From NCBI RefSeq assembly GCF_010731295.1, contig NZ_AP022579.1:248001-312000 (forward strand): 64,000 nucleotides of DNA. The letters run 5' to 3'. Source of the DNA: Mycolicibacterium boenickei (GTDB lineage: Bacteria > Actinomycetota > Actinomycetes > Mycobacteriales > Mycobacteriaceae). Positions within the stretch are counted from its first letter, which is position 1, and each line of letters opens with the position of its first letter. The notes beneath the pieces were generated by a model. The model did not search any database. It was given only the letters and a program-made list of their open reading frames with translations, and was not told the DNA's origin. Of this stretch, positions 29,260 to 37,495 are shown piece by piece. The translations under genes and the position numbers were made by a program.

Positions 29260-30546
29260 TTAGTGGAACTGTCCCTCTTCGGTGGAACCGGCCAGCGCGG
29301 TGGTCGAGCTGTTCGGGTCAACCGTGGTGGCGATCCGGTCGAAGTAGCCGGCGCCGACCTCGCGCTGGTGCTTGGTGGCGGTGTAACCGCGCTCCTCGGC
29401 GGCGAACTCGCGCTCCTGCAGCTCGACGTAGGCCTTCATCTGCTCGCGGGCGTAGCCGTGGGCCAGGTCGAACATCGAGTAGTTGAGGGCGTGGAAGCCG
29501 GCCAGCGTGATGAACTGGAACTTGAAGCCCATCGCGCCCAGCTCGCGCTGGAACTTGGCGATGGTGTCGTCGTCCAGGTGCTGCTTCCAGTTGAAGGACG
29601 GCGAGCAGTTGTAGGACAGCATCTGGTCCGGGAACTCGGCCTTGACGCCCTCGGCGAACTTCTTGGCCAGCTCGAGGTCCGGGGTGCCGGTCTCCATCCA
29701 GATCAGGTCGGCGTAGGGCGCGTAGGCCTTGGCGCGGGCGATGCAGGGCTCCAGGCCGTTCTGCACCCGGTAGAAGCCTTCGTTGGTGCGCTCACCGGTG
29801 ATGAACGGGCGGTCACGCTCGTCGACATCGGAGGTGATCAGGGTGGCGGCCTCGGCATCGGTGCGGGCGATGACCAGGGTCGGCACGTCGGCGACGTCGG
29901 CAGCCAGACGGGCCGAGGTCAGGGTGCGGATGTGCTGCTGGGTCGGGATCAGCACCTTGCCACCGAGGTGGCCGCACTTCTTCTCCGAGGCGAGCTGGTC
30001 TTCCCAGTGCGAACCGGCGACACCGGCGGCGATCATGGCCTTCTGGAGCTCGTAGACGTTGAGCGCACCACCGAAGCCGGCCTCACCGTCGGCGACGATC
30101 GGGGCGAGCCAGTTCTCGACCGAGGTGTCGCCCTCGACCTTGGCGATCTGGTCGGCGCGCAGCAGCGCGTTGTTGATGCGGCGGACGACCTGCGGCACCG
30201 AGTTGGCCGGGTAGAGGCTCTGGTCGGGGTAGGTGTGGCCGGACAGGTTGGCGTCACCGGCGACCTGCCAGCCGGACAGGTAGATGGCCTTCAGGCCGGC
30301 GCGGACCTGCTGCACGGCCTGGTTACCGGTCAGCGCGCCCAGCGCGTTGACGAAGTCCATGTCGTGGAGCTGCTCCCACAGCACCTCGGCGCCGCGGCGG
30401 GCGAGGGTGTTCTCCTCGACGACGGAGCCCTGCAGGGCAACCACGTCGGCCGGAGTGTAGGTACGGGTGATGCCCTTCCAGCGGGGGTTGTGATCCCAGT
30501 CGTGCTGGATCTGCTCCGGTGACTTGGGGGTGCCCACGGTCGACAT
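29260..30546 (-). CDS. icl: Isocitrate lyase (glyoxylate shunt)
   Basis: 428 residues, the length of mycobacterial Icl1. Splits isocitrate into succinate and glyoxylate, needed for growth on acetate and fatty acids; Icl1 also serves as methylisocitrate lyase. The catalytic cysteine motif is [13 protein letters not shown], with [11 protein letters not shown] and [12 protein letters not shown] near the active site. GAAGGAG lies eight bases before ATG 30546. The 263-base upstream region holds RamB-like sites, and ramB itself is two genes away. Confidence 0.97.
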   Translation of the reverse strand: MSTVGTPKSPEQIQHDWDHNPRWKGITRTYTPADVVALQGSVVEENTLARRGAEVLWEQLHDMDFVNALGALTGNQAVQQVRAGLKAIYLSGWQVAGDANLSGHTYPDQSLYPANSVPQVVRRINNALLRADQIAKVEGDTSVENWLAPIVADGEAGFGGALNVYELQKAMIAAGVAGSHWEDQLASEKKCGHLGGKVLIPTQQHIRTLTSARLAADVADVPTLVIARTDAEAATLITSDVDERDRPFITGERTNEGFYRVQNGLEPCIARAKAYAPYADLIWMETGTPDLELAKKFAEGVKAEFPDQMLSYNCSPSFNWKQHLDDDTIAKFQRELGAMGFKFQFITLAGFHALNYSMFDLAHGYAREQMKAYVELQEREFAAEERGYTATKHQREVGAGYFDRIATTVDPNSSTTALAGSTEEGQFH

Positions 30547-30673
30547 AGGACTGCTCCTTCGGGTTGTTTAGACCGCTGCGCCGAGCCTCGTTACTTGCTA
30601 ACGCCGCAGCAGCTTCACTGGTGTGCTAATCCGAAGATGGCACAACCCATATCCGCAGGTCCACCCGTTTCAG

Positions 30674-30721
30674 TTGCCAAGTTTCGCCAAACCGCTTAGT
30701 TAACTTGCAAAGCTTGCGAAG
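30674..30721. promoter_or_regulatory. Candidate RamB-binding sites upstream of icl
   Basis: TTGCCAAGTTTCGCCAAA (30674-30691) and AACTTGCAAAGCTTGCGAAG (30702-30721) resemble the RamB motif described in Corynebacterium and M. tuberculosis (A-rich with CTTTGCAAA). They lie 128-175 bases upstream of the icl start. A related GCCAAGAATGCAAAG sits 33 bases upstream of ramB (31704-31718), consistent with autoregulation. Match judged by eye. Confidence 0.45.
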
Positions 30722-30809
30722 AAATATGATGGCTGTACCGGTTCAGAAGCTACTCATGAGTAGCCCAAAGGTGCAGGTCAGTACGCTCGTACTGTTAAAC
30801 CGGGAGGGG

Positions 30810-31631
30810 TCAGAGCGAGAACAGTGAAGCGATCGCTTTTGTCTCGTCGCCGACGGCATATGTGAGCGTTCTAACAGTGCGGTCGGAGAGCTCTTCGCCG
30901 AATTTGTCGGTCGATCCGGCCGGGTGAACATGCGACAGGATCTCGAGCTTCTCGCCGAGCGCCACCGCGGCGTCGTGCTCGATGGTCACCCGCAGCGGCT
31001 TCTCCAGCAGCTCGGGATGCGAGTACAGGTAATCCTCGATCACCGTCCAGTAGACCGAGTTGTTCATGTGGTCGAACAGGTCGATGTCGGACACCCGCAC
31101 CGGGTACTCGCGGATCTCGGCGGCGTCGTCACGGCTGCCTGCCTTGAGGTAGGACTTCCAGCGCAGCCGGGCCTCGTCGGTGGTGCGGCGCAGGCCGGAC
31201 AGGAAGTCGTCGGAGATCCGGGCCGGCCCCTGCGTCTCGCGGTTGATGTTGATCCAGAACGCCTCGGACTCCATCAGGCCGCCCTTGCGGCCGTCGATGC
31301 GCACCCGCATCTCGCACCACCGGTTCGACGTTCCCGAACACCACCGGCGCATCCGCAGCATGTCCTGGAACTCGATCGGCCTGATCAGATCGATCATCGT
31401 GCGCCGCACGATCCACAACGGATGGGTCTCCTCGAAGCCGAGTTCGCGGAGGTGATCGGAGCCGATGTCCTGGATGTGGCGGGCGGCGGCGTCGAAGCGC
31501 AGCCGGCCCACCCGGTCGATGTCGCCCACCCGCAGCGGCCATTCCCGGTCGAAGACATCGGGATGCGGATCAGGCACCGGCATCAACACCTTGTTCAGTC
31601 CGGTGGTCGAATTCTGCGCGGTTCCCGTCAT
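30810..31631 (-). CDS. Acyl-ACP thioesterase-like double hot-dog protein
   Basis: 273 residues. Two hot-dog halves: WPLRVGDIDRVGRLRFDAAA with RRTMIDLIRPIEFQDML, and YPVRVSDIDLFDHMNNSVYW with LRVTIEHDAAVALGEKLEIL. The DHMNNSVYW pattern matches the FatA/acyl-ACP thioesterase family, which frees fatty acids from carrier or CoA. Mycobacterial members (Rv0466) have no proven substrate. GGAG lies eight bases before ATG 31631. Divergent from ramB. Confidence 0.85.
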   Translation of the reverse strand: MTGTAQNSTTGLNKVLMPVPDPHPDVFDREWPLRVGDIDRVGRLRFDAAARHIQDIGSDHLRELGFEETHPLWIVRRTMIDLIRPIEFQDMLRMRRWCSGTSNRWCEMRVRIDGRKGGLMESEAFWININRETQGPARISDDFLSGLRRTTDEARLRWKSYLKAGSRDDAAEIREYPVRVSDIDLFDHMNNSVYWTVIEDYLYSHPELLEKPLRVTIEHDAAVALGEKLEILSHVHPAGSTDKFGEELSDRTVRTLTYAVGDETKAIASLFSL

Positions 31632-31737
31632 GATTCATCTCCAGTCGCTGTCGCCTGAGCCGATCATGCCAGGCAGCCCGATCCTGCCAGTAGGGACTGA
31701 ACTGCCAAGAATGCAAAGACCGTCTTCACAGCCTTGT

Positions 31738-31743
31738 TAGGCT
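31738..31743 (+). promoter_or_regulatory. Minus-10 hexamer TAGGCT, leaderless ramB start
   Basis: TAGGCT ends seven bases before GTG 31751, with a RamB-like sequence (31704-31718) at about the minus-35 position. Confidence 0.5.
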
Positions 31744-31750
31744 ATTTGAC

Positions 31751-33166
31751 GTGGCAAAAACGTTCGTCGGATCGCGAGTGCGACAACTCCGGAGCGAGCG
31801 TGGTCTGAGCCAGGCGGCGCTGGCGCAGATGCTGGAGATCTCCCCCAGTTACCTCAACCAGATCGAGCACGACGTGCGCCCGCTGACTGTGGCGGTGCTG
31901 CTGCGCATCACCGAGGTGTTCGGGGTGGACGCGACGTTCTTCGCCTCCCACGACGACACCCGGCTGGTCGCCGAGATGCGCGAGGTGGCGATGGACCGCG
32001 ACCTCGGGGCCGACATGGACGCCGCCGAGGTCGCCGACATGGTCGCGGCCTATCCGAGCTTCGCCCGGGCGATGGTCAACCTGCACCGCCGGTACCGGCT
32101 CACCACCACCCAGCTGGCGGCGGCCACCGAGGACCGGTACTCCGACGGCAGCGGCAGCGGTTCGATCACCATGCCCCACGAGGAAGTGCGCGACTACTTC
32201 TACCAACGGCAGAACTATCTGCACGAACTCGACACCGCCGCCGAGGATCTGACCGCCAAGATCCGGATGCACCGCGGTGACCTGGCCGGCGAGCTGGCCA
32301 ACCGGCTGACGGCCGAGCACGGGGTCCGGATCGTGCGGCGCATCGATCTGGGCGACACCGTGCTGCACCGCTACGACCCGGCGACCAAGACCCTGGAGAT
32401 GGGCAATCACCTCTCCCGAGGCCAGCAGGTGTTCAAGATGGCCGCCGAGCTCGCCTTCCTGGAATTCGGCGACCTCATCGACAAGATGGTCGACGAGGGC
32501 ATGTTCACCAGCGACGAATCCCGCACCCTGGCCCGGCTGGGGTTGGCCAACTACTTCGCCGCGGCCACCGTGCTCCCCTACCGCCAGTTCCACGACGTCA
32601 CCGAGAACTTCCGCTACGACGTGGAGCGGCTGTCGGCGTTCTACTCGGTGAGCTACGAGACCATCGCGCACCGGCTGTCCACCTTGCAGCGCCCGTCGAT
32701 GCGCGGTGTGCCGTTCTCGTTCGTCCGGGTCGATCGGGCCGGCAACATGTCGAAACGCCAGTCCGCCACCGGCTTTCATTTCTCGTCGTCGGGCGGCACC
32801 TGTCCGTTGTGGAACGTCTACGAGACCTTCAGCAATCCGGGCAAGATCGGCGTGCAGATCGCCCAGATGCCCGACGGCCGCAACTACATGTGGGTGGCCC
32901 GCACGGTGGAGCGCCGGGCGTCGCGCTACGGGCAGCCCGGCAAGACCTTCGCCATCGGGCTGGGATGCGAACTGCGCCACGCACATCGGCTGGTGTACTC
33001 CGAGGGGCTTGACCTCTCCGGCGAGGTGGCCACCCCCATCGGGTCGGGTTGCCGGGTGTGCGAACGCGACAACTGCCCGCAGCGTGCGTTCCCGGCGCTC
33101 GGCAAGGCCCTCGACCTCAACGAGCACCGCTCGACGGTGTCGCCGTATCTGGTGCGGGAGCCCTGA
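31751..33166 (+). CDS. ramB: RamB, regulator of acetate/glyoxylate metabolism
   Basis: 471 residues. N-terminal XRE HTH (SQAALAQMLEISPSYLNQIE, about 21-40). A short-chain fatty-acyl regulator domain (DUF2083/ScfR type) follows, with an M78-like middle containing KMAAELAFLEFG and a C-terminal Cys cluster GSGCRVCERDNCPQRAFP. RamB represses icl on glucose in M. tuberculosis and controls acetate genes in Corynebacterium (established for orthologs). It is separated from icl by the thioesterase gene. GTG 31751 is set by the minus-10 box just upstream and by the conserved start. Confidence 0.95.
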   Translation: MAKTFVGSRVRQLRSERGLSQAALAQMLEISPSYLNQIEHDVRPLTVAVLLRITEVFGVDATFFASHDDTRLVAEMREVAMDRDLGADMDAAEVADMVAAYPSFARAMVNLHRRYRLTTTQLAAATEDRYSDGSGSGSITMPHEEVRDYFYQRQNYLHELDTAAEDLTAKIRMHRGDLAGELANRLTAEHGVRIVRRIDLGDTVLHRYDPATKTLEMGNHLSRGQQVFKMAAELAFLEFGDLIDKMVDEGMFTSDESRTLARLGLANYFAAATVLPYRQFHDVTENFRYDVERLSAFYSVSYETIAHRLSTLQRPSMRGVPFSFVRVDRAGNMSKRQSATGFHFSSSGGTCPLWNVYETFSNPGKIGVQIAQMPDGRNYMWVARTVERRASRYGQPGKTFAIGLGCELRHAHRLVYSEGLDLSGEVATPIGSGCRVCERDNCPQRAFPALGKALDLNEHRSTVSPYLVREP

Positions 33167-33234
33167 CAGCACAGCGAAATCCGTGATTCCCGGTTCGGGA
33201 ATGGATGCCGAGATCCTCCGGTTACCACAGGACG

Positions 33235-33253
33235 AACCTACTACTAGTAGGTT
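33235..33253. promoter_or_regulatory. Perfect 19-bp palindromic operator of the TetR/reductase pair
   Basis: AACCTACTA-C-TAGTAGGTT is fully symmetric and lies 32 bases upstream of ATG 33285. A further half-site TGGTAGGT follows at about 33259-33266. TACTGT at 33253-33258 is a possible minus-10, so a bound repressor would block polymerase. This is the classical layout of an autoregulated TetR. Confidence 0.65.
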
Positions 33254-33284
33254 ACTGTTGGTAGGTATCTGACGAGGAGTCCAA

Positions 33285-33902
33285 ATGAGCGACCCACCCG
33301 ACCCAGCCCCGAAACGACGCCTGTCGAAGCAGGACCGTCACACCCAACTCCTCGACGTGGCACGGGAGTTGATCCGGGAGGCAGGGACGGAAGAGTTCAC
33401 GCTCGGACGGCTCGCCGAGCGGGCCGGGGTGACCAAGCCCGTGGTCTACGACCACTTCGGCGACAAGGCGGGGGTCCTCACCGAGCTCTATCGCGAGTTC
33501 GAGGAACGCCAGCGCGAGATGCTCGACGCCGCGCTTGCCGGCGCCGGGCAAGAGGCGCGAGCCGTGGCGCGCGTCATCGCTGACGCATACATCGACTGCT
33601 GTCTCGCACAGGGGCGGGAACTGGCCGACGTGGTCGCCGCACTCGCGGGCTCACCGACCCTGAGCCGGTTGCGTCAGGAGGCCGAGGACACCTATCTCGC
33701 CACGTGCCGCGAGGCGCTGGCACCGTTCCCCGGCCGGATAGACGCAACAGGCCTGTCCGCAGTCATCGGGGCCGGCGACGCCCTGGCCCGAGACGCGCTC
33801 GCCGACAGGATCAGCCCCGCCACTGCACGCAACACCCTGGCCCGGGTCATCGCGGCCATCGCTACCGACGACCAACACGACGACAAGCAGGTGACTTCAT
33901 GA
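33285..33902 (+). CDS. TetR-family repressor, probably autoregulated
   Basis: 205 residues. The HTH is GRLAERAGVTKPVVYDHFGD at about residues 41-60. GAGGAG lies seven bases before ATG 33285. The stop overlaps the start of the flavodoxin-fold reductase gene as ATGA, so the two are translated together. A perfect palindrome lies in the promoter. The pair is probably inducible by a quinone or electrophile; this is inference from the partner. It sits between ramB and the Rv0464c-like gene, where I recall no such pair in M. tuberculosis. Confidence 0.9.
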   Translation: MSDPPDPAPKRRLSKQDRHTQLLDVARELIREAGTEEFTLGRLAERAGVTKPVVYDHFGDKAGVLTELYREFEERQREMLDAALAGAGQEARAVARVIADAYIDCCLAQGRELADVVAALAGSPTLSRLRQEAEDTYLATCREALAPFPGRIDATGLSAVIGAGDALARDALADRISPATARNTLARVIAAIATDDQHDDKQVTS

Positions 33903-34699
33903 CGATCACCCATCCCCCGAAGCCTGGCACCGCCCTGTGGCTCTACGCGCACCCCCGCCGCGGCTCACTCAACGAGCATCTTTTCCGGTCAGGAACCGAA
34001 GCACTGTCCGCGCGGTACGAGGTGATGACCTCCGACCTGCACGCCCAAGAGTTCGACCCGGTGCTCAGTAACCGCGACCTCGGAGAGCCCACCGACAAGC
34101 CGGGAAACATCGTCGAGCTGGCAGGCGAGGCGTACTCCAGGGGCCAGCTGCCTGCCGACGTCCGCGAGGAACAGGCCAAGCTCGCCGCAGCGGAGCTGCT
34201 GATCGTTCAGTTCCCACTGTGGTGGTACGGGCCGCCGGCAATCTTGAAAGGCTGGTTCGACCGGGTCCTGACAAACGGGTTCGCCTACGGCGATCTCGAT
34301 CCCGAACTCGGGGTGCCCCGGCGCTACGGCGACGGCGGCCTGATCGGGCGCAGAGCCCTGATCGTGGTGACCGCGGGAGAGGATGCGCGCTCGATCGGCC
34401 CGCGCGGCATCAGCGGTGACCTCGAGTCACTCCTGTTCCCGCTGATCCACGGCACTCTCTGGTACGTCGGAATCGAGACACTGGACCTGCACGTGGTCTA
34501 CGACGCCGACGGCTTGGATCCGGCCGCCGTCGACCTCGAAGCTCAGCGCCTGCAGGACCGACTGCGGACCATCGATACCGAGCCGGTCCGCCGGTTCCGG
34601 CGCTTGCGCGACGGCGACTACCAGGAGACCCGCGCGCTGCGTGGGGACCTTCTCCCGGGCCGCACCGACCTGGGCATCCACCTGGCCGACCATGGATAA
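33899..34699 (+). CDS. Flavodoxin-fold NAD(P)H:quinone reductase-like protein
   Basis: 266 residues. FMN-binding flavodoxin-like fold of the NQO/KefF/MdaB family: ALWLYAHPRRGSLNEHLF at the N-terminus, LIVQFPLWWYGPPAILKGWF mid-protein and RRALIVVTAGEDARS after it. Such enzymes reduce quinones or nitro compounds with two electrons. ATG 33899 overlaps the TetR stop, which fixes the start. The last 50 residues extend beyond the usual fold. Substrate unknown. Confidence 0.85.
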   Translation: MTITHPPKPGTALWLYAHPRRGSLNEHLFRSGTEALSARYEVMTSDLHAQEFDPVLSNRDLGEPTDKPGNIVELAGEAYSRGQLPADVREEQAKLAAAELLIVQFPLWWYGPPAILKGWFDRVLTNGFAYGDLDPELGVPRRYGDGGLIGRRALIVVTAGEDARSIGPRGISGDLESLLFPLIHGTLWYVGIETLDLHVVYDADGLDPAAVDLEAQRLQDRLRTIDTEPVRRFRRLRDGDYQETRALRGDLLPGRTDLGIHLADHG

Positions 34700-34776
34700 C
34701 CCCCATCGGCTTGGACTCGGGCGCCAACCGGCGGCTGGGCCTTCTGAGCGCCGACACCTGTGCCAGACTCGGCTGG

Positions 34777-35328
34777 GTGAGTGCACTCGAGCCGGCCCGC
34801 ATCGCGCCGGGCGGATTCCGTGAGCTGGGCCCGGTCAACTGGGCCATCGCCAAGCTGGGCGCCCGCGCCATCCGCGCGCCGCGCTTCACCTTGATGAACG
34901 TGCTGGGCCAGCACAAGCTGCTGTTCCTGGCGTGGCTGCCGTATTCCGGTCTGCTGCTCGGCCCCCTGGGCAAGCTGCCGCGTCAGGACGCGGAGCTCGT
35001 CATCCTGCGGGTGGGCCACCTGCGTGATTGCGAATACGAGCTGCAGCAGCACCGCCGGCTGGCCCGCAGCCGCGGTGTCGACGCCGAGACCCAGGCCCGC
35101 ATCTTCGAGGGTCCCGACGCCGAGGGGCTGACCGACCGGCAGCGGGTGCTGATCACCGCGACCGACGAATTCGTCGTCACCCGGTCGATCTCACCCGAGA
35201 CCTGGGCCGCGCTCTCGGTGATCTTCACCAAGCAGCAGCTCATCGAATTCTGCATGCTGGCAAGCCAATACGATGGCCTGGCCGCGACGATGACCACGCT
35301 GCGGATCCCGCTGGACTTCCCGGACTGA
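34777..35328 (+). CDS. Carboxymuconolactone decarboxylase / AhpD-like protein
   Basis: 183 residues. LPRQDAELVILRVGHLRDCE and YELQQHRRLAR are the family signature, with LTDRQRVLITATDEFV later. A single Cys is present where AhpD has CxxC, so peroxidase-type activity is unlikely. Ortholog position Rv0464c. GTG 34777 (SALEPARIAPGGF) is preferred over an upstream frame at 34711, which would begin 11 bases after the previous stop. Role unknown. Confidence 0.85.
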   Translation: MSALEPARIAPGGFRELGPVNWAIAKLGARAIRAPRFTLMNVLGQHKLLFLAWLPYSGLLLGPLGKLPRQDAELVILRVGHLRDCEYELQQHRRLARSRGVDAETQARIFEGPDAEGLTDRQRVLITATDEFVVTRSISPETWAALSVIFTKQQLIEFCMLASQYDGLAATMTTLRIPLDFPD

Positions 35329-35402
35329 CGTCAGGTCGAACGTACCGTGTCCCGCTCCTTGCTGGTCCCGGCGTCAGTCCACTGCTAGATGCCGTGACTT
35401 CT

Positions 35403-35423
35403 CTGACGGCTGGAAGCCGCCAG
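35403..35423. repeat. Right-end hairpin of the IS element
   Basis: CTG-A-CGGCT-GGA-AGCCG-C-CAG, just beyond the tnpB stop. In this family the transcript of the 3' end of tnpB and this end forms the omega (guide) RNA. Confidence 0.6.
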
Positions 35424-35430
35424 CTTCTTC

Positions 35431-36618
35431 TCATGCCGCGTTGGCGTGAAGGGCCAGTCCGGCCCGCAAGATGTTACGTGCAGCGTGTTCATCTGCTTGA
35501 GCGCGATGCGAGCATCGCTGGCAGACGAATTCTGCTTGGGTGACGCGGTTCTCCCGGGCTGCATACCCACATTTCTCGCAGCCGTCGGAGGTGTGCCGGG
35601 GGTCGACCTCAATCCATTCACGCCCAGCCTCTTCCGCTTTGGCGCGCAGTTTTGAGACGAAACCACCCCAGCTCGCGTCGCTGATACTCCTGTTCAAACC
35701 GGACTTCGCCCGGGTACCGTTCTTGTGGAACTGCCCTGGGTTATCCGGGTCGGGCACAGGCTTGGCCCGCCGCACCATGTTGACGATCTTCAGATCCTCC
35801 ACCACCAACACGTCGTAAGACTCGACGAGAGCACGTGCCTGTTTGTGGTGGAAGTCCTTGCGCTGGTTGGCAACCTTGCGATGCCGAGCCGCCACAGTCT
35901 GGCGCCGCCTTTGACGGTTCTTCGAACCGCGCTTGGCGCGCTGCAAACGCTGCTGCGCGGCGGCGAGTTCGTCGGCGGCGGCCCGGCCCCAGCGCGGATT
36001 GTCAATGTGCTCACCGTCGCTGGTGATGGCGAAGCTGGCGATCCCGACGTCGATCCCGGCCTGCCGGCCAGTGGCCGGCAAGGGATTGTCGGCCACGTCG
36101 TCACACGACAGAACCAGTATCCAGCGCCGCCCCTGCCGCTTGACCTGGATCGTCTTCACTCGTCCGGCTACCGGGCGGTGCAGTTCTACTTTGACCTGCC
36201 CGATGCCTTGCAGATACACCCGCTTGGACTCGGGCAGCCACCGGGCACCGTCACCGTCTTTGGGCCACCCCACGCTGTCGAACCGGGTCTTGCCCTTGAA
36301 CCGCGGATACCCCGACTTGACACCAGGTTTGGCTGTTTTCACGCGGCGGAAGAATCCGTCGAAGGCCTTGTTGAGTCGCCGCAGGGTGGCCTGTTGGCTG
36401 GAAAACGACCACACCGCGTGATCCGCACGTGCGGCCCGGATCTCAGTCAGCTGCGCCGACTGATCCCCGTAGTAAATGCGAGTCTGGTTGTGTGACCAAG
36501 CATCCCGCCGTTCCTGCAATGCCGCGTTATAGAGCTCGCGGTGCGCATCCAAGCACCGCCCCAGCGAGACATGCTGGCGGGCGGTGGGGCGCAGCCGAAA
36601 CACATACGAGCGGCGCAT
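35431..36618 (-). CDS. tnpB: TnpB RNA-guided nuclease of the IS200/IS605 element
   Basis: 395 residues. The N-terminal OrfB helix-turn-helix region (YVFRLRPTARQHVSLGRCLD) leads into the RuvC-like nuclease. Asp190 (AGIDVGIASFA), Glu274 (VLVVEDLKIVN) and Asp376 (QADEHAARNIL) form the expected triad. The zinc ribbon has Cys347/Cys350 and Cys366/Cys369. All key residues are present and there is no frameshift, so the protein looks functional. ATG 36618 overlaps the tnpA stop as TGATG. TnpB proteins cut DNA guided by an RNA from the element's right end, which helps the element persist (established for other members). Confidence 0.93.
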   Translation of the reverse strand: MRRSYVFRLRPTARQHVSLGRCLDAHRELYNAALQERRDAWSHNQTRIYYGDQSAQLTEIRAARADHAVWSFSSQQATLRRLNKAFDGFFRRVKTAKPGVKSGYPRFKGKTRFDSVGWPKDGDGARWLPESKRVYLQGIGQVKVELHRPVAGRVKTIQVKRQGRRWILVLSCDDVADNPLPATGRQAGIDVGIASFAITSDGEHIDNPRWGRAAADELAAAQQRLQRAKRGSKNRQRRRQTVAARHRKVANQRKDFHHKQARALVESYDVLVVEDLKIVNMVRRAKPVPDPDNPGQFHKNGTRAKSGLNRSISDASWGGFVSKLRAKAEEAGREWIEVDPRHTSDGCEKCGYAARENRVTQAEFVCQRCSHRAQADEHAARNILRAGLALHANAA

Positions 36619-36986
36619 CACGCCACCGCATCCCACTGATGCCCGATGTACCCGCAATGCAACGGCGACCTCAACACCTTCGCCAACCGCCGCAGATATC
36701 GGAACTCCGCACGCAGAACCCGTGTGGTACAGCCATTGAACGCCCGCACCGCCTGTGCCCGGGTATCAGTTAGCCCGATCCGCACAAACAGGTGAACGTG
36801 ATCGGGCAAAACCTCTTCGGTCACGAACTCCCAGCCGTGCTCGCCAGCAACCTGCTCCAGCAGCTCGCCACACCGCGCCGCTACACGACCGCCCAGAATC
36901 CGGCACCGATACTTCGGGCACCACACCGGGTGCAGCCCGAGCGAGCACACCCCACCCCGAGTGCGACGAAACCGGCGCTCCGACAT
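36618..36986 (-). CDS. tnpA: TnpA Y1 (HUH) transposase, probably damaged by an in-frame deletion
   Basis: 122 residues from ATG 36986; GTG 37028 is an alternative. VWCPKYRCRILGGRVAARC and the HUH motif DHVHLFVRIG are clear. At the C-terminus relatives read roughly SP-SYFxASVG-(about 8)-RRYIExQWDAV. Here the sequence jumps from KVLRSPLHC straight to GYIGHQWDAVA. The Tyr-bearing YIxHQ helix is kept, but about 13 residues before it are missing. The protein is therefore likely inactive in transposition, although reading frame and coupling with tnpB are preserved. The comparison is from memory. Confidence 0.8.
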   Translation of the reverse strand: MSERRFRRTRGGVCSLGLHPVWCPKYRCRILGGRVAARCGELLEQVAGEHGWEFVTEEVLPDHVHLFVRIGLTDTRAQAVRAFNGCTTRVLRAEFRYLRRLAKVLRSPLHCGYIGHQWDAVA

Positions 36987-37055
36987 GCAGCACAAGTTAC
37001 GAGACGACACCGACAAACTCGCGACCACACGCTGTTCACCAGGCCCGATTCCCTC

Positions 37056-37071
37056 GACGGCTAAAGCCGCC
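37056..37071. repeat. Left-end hairpin of the IS element
   Basis: GACGGCTAAAGCCGCC, with a CGGCT/AGCCG stem identical to that of the right end. Confidence 0.6.
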
Positions 37072-37225
37072 GGTCCCCTCGGGACGCACTAATGGGGTTC
37101 CCTGTGCTGCCGATGCGGACGGGCCGCGGCCCGATCTGTCCTCATCGACATTCGTCCAGGGTGTTCCCGTCGAGAAGCGCAGAATCGCTCGAAACCCGGA
37201 CTCCGTCGTTGTGCGATCACACAAA

Positions 37226-37495
37226 CTAGAGGTAGGTGACCCCGAGCAACACGAGCGAGAACAGCACCGGCGACACCGGCAGCGTCCACAGGAACGCCGC
37301 CCAGGTGTGGGATTTCTGCTGGTACTTACGCCAGCCGAAGTAGCCGCCCGCAGCGCCACCGATCAACGACAGCGCGGCGACCAAGAGCACCCAGATGTTC
37401 ACCCGGGAGCCCTCGGTGGCCAACGTGATGGCGGCCAGCCACAGGATGTGGCCGAGCACCAATCCGCCGATGCCGGCGATGATTTCGTTTCTCAA
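37226..37495 (-). CDS. Small three-helix membrane protein coupled to lpd
   Basis: 89 residues from TTG 37495, which overlaps the lpd stop as TTGA. Three hydrophobic stretches: [40 protein letters not shown] and [20 protein letters not shown]. Corresponds to Rv0463. The rare TTG start is inferred from the overlap and from the conserved RNEIIAG opening. Function unknown. Confidence 0.75.
   Translation of the reverse strand: MRNEIIAGIGGLVLGHILWLAAITLATEGSRVNIWVLLVAALSLIGGAAGGYFGWRKYQQKSHTWAAFLWTLPVSPVLFSLVLLGVTYL

Larger units (their letters stand above)
35403..37071 (-). mobile_element. IS200/IS605-family insertion sequence (tnpA-tnpB)
   Basis: Bounded by two related hairpins: right end 35403-35423 (stem CGGCT/AGCCG with GGA loop) and left end 37056-37071 (CGGCT-AA-AGCCG). 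Both carry the same stem sequence, as expected for the subterminal structures that TnpA recognises. It contains tnpA and tnpB, coupled on the minus strand. True ends lie a few bases outside the hairpins and cannot be fixed by eye; this family makes no target duplication. It is inserted between the Rv0464c-like and Rv0463-like genes. Confidence 0.85.

Noticed and set aside
31742..33172. A 476-codon minus-strand frame opposite ramB
   Set aside because: Antisense to ramB, whose HTH and Cys cluster are clear.
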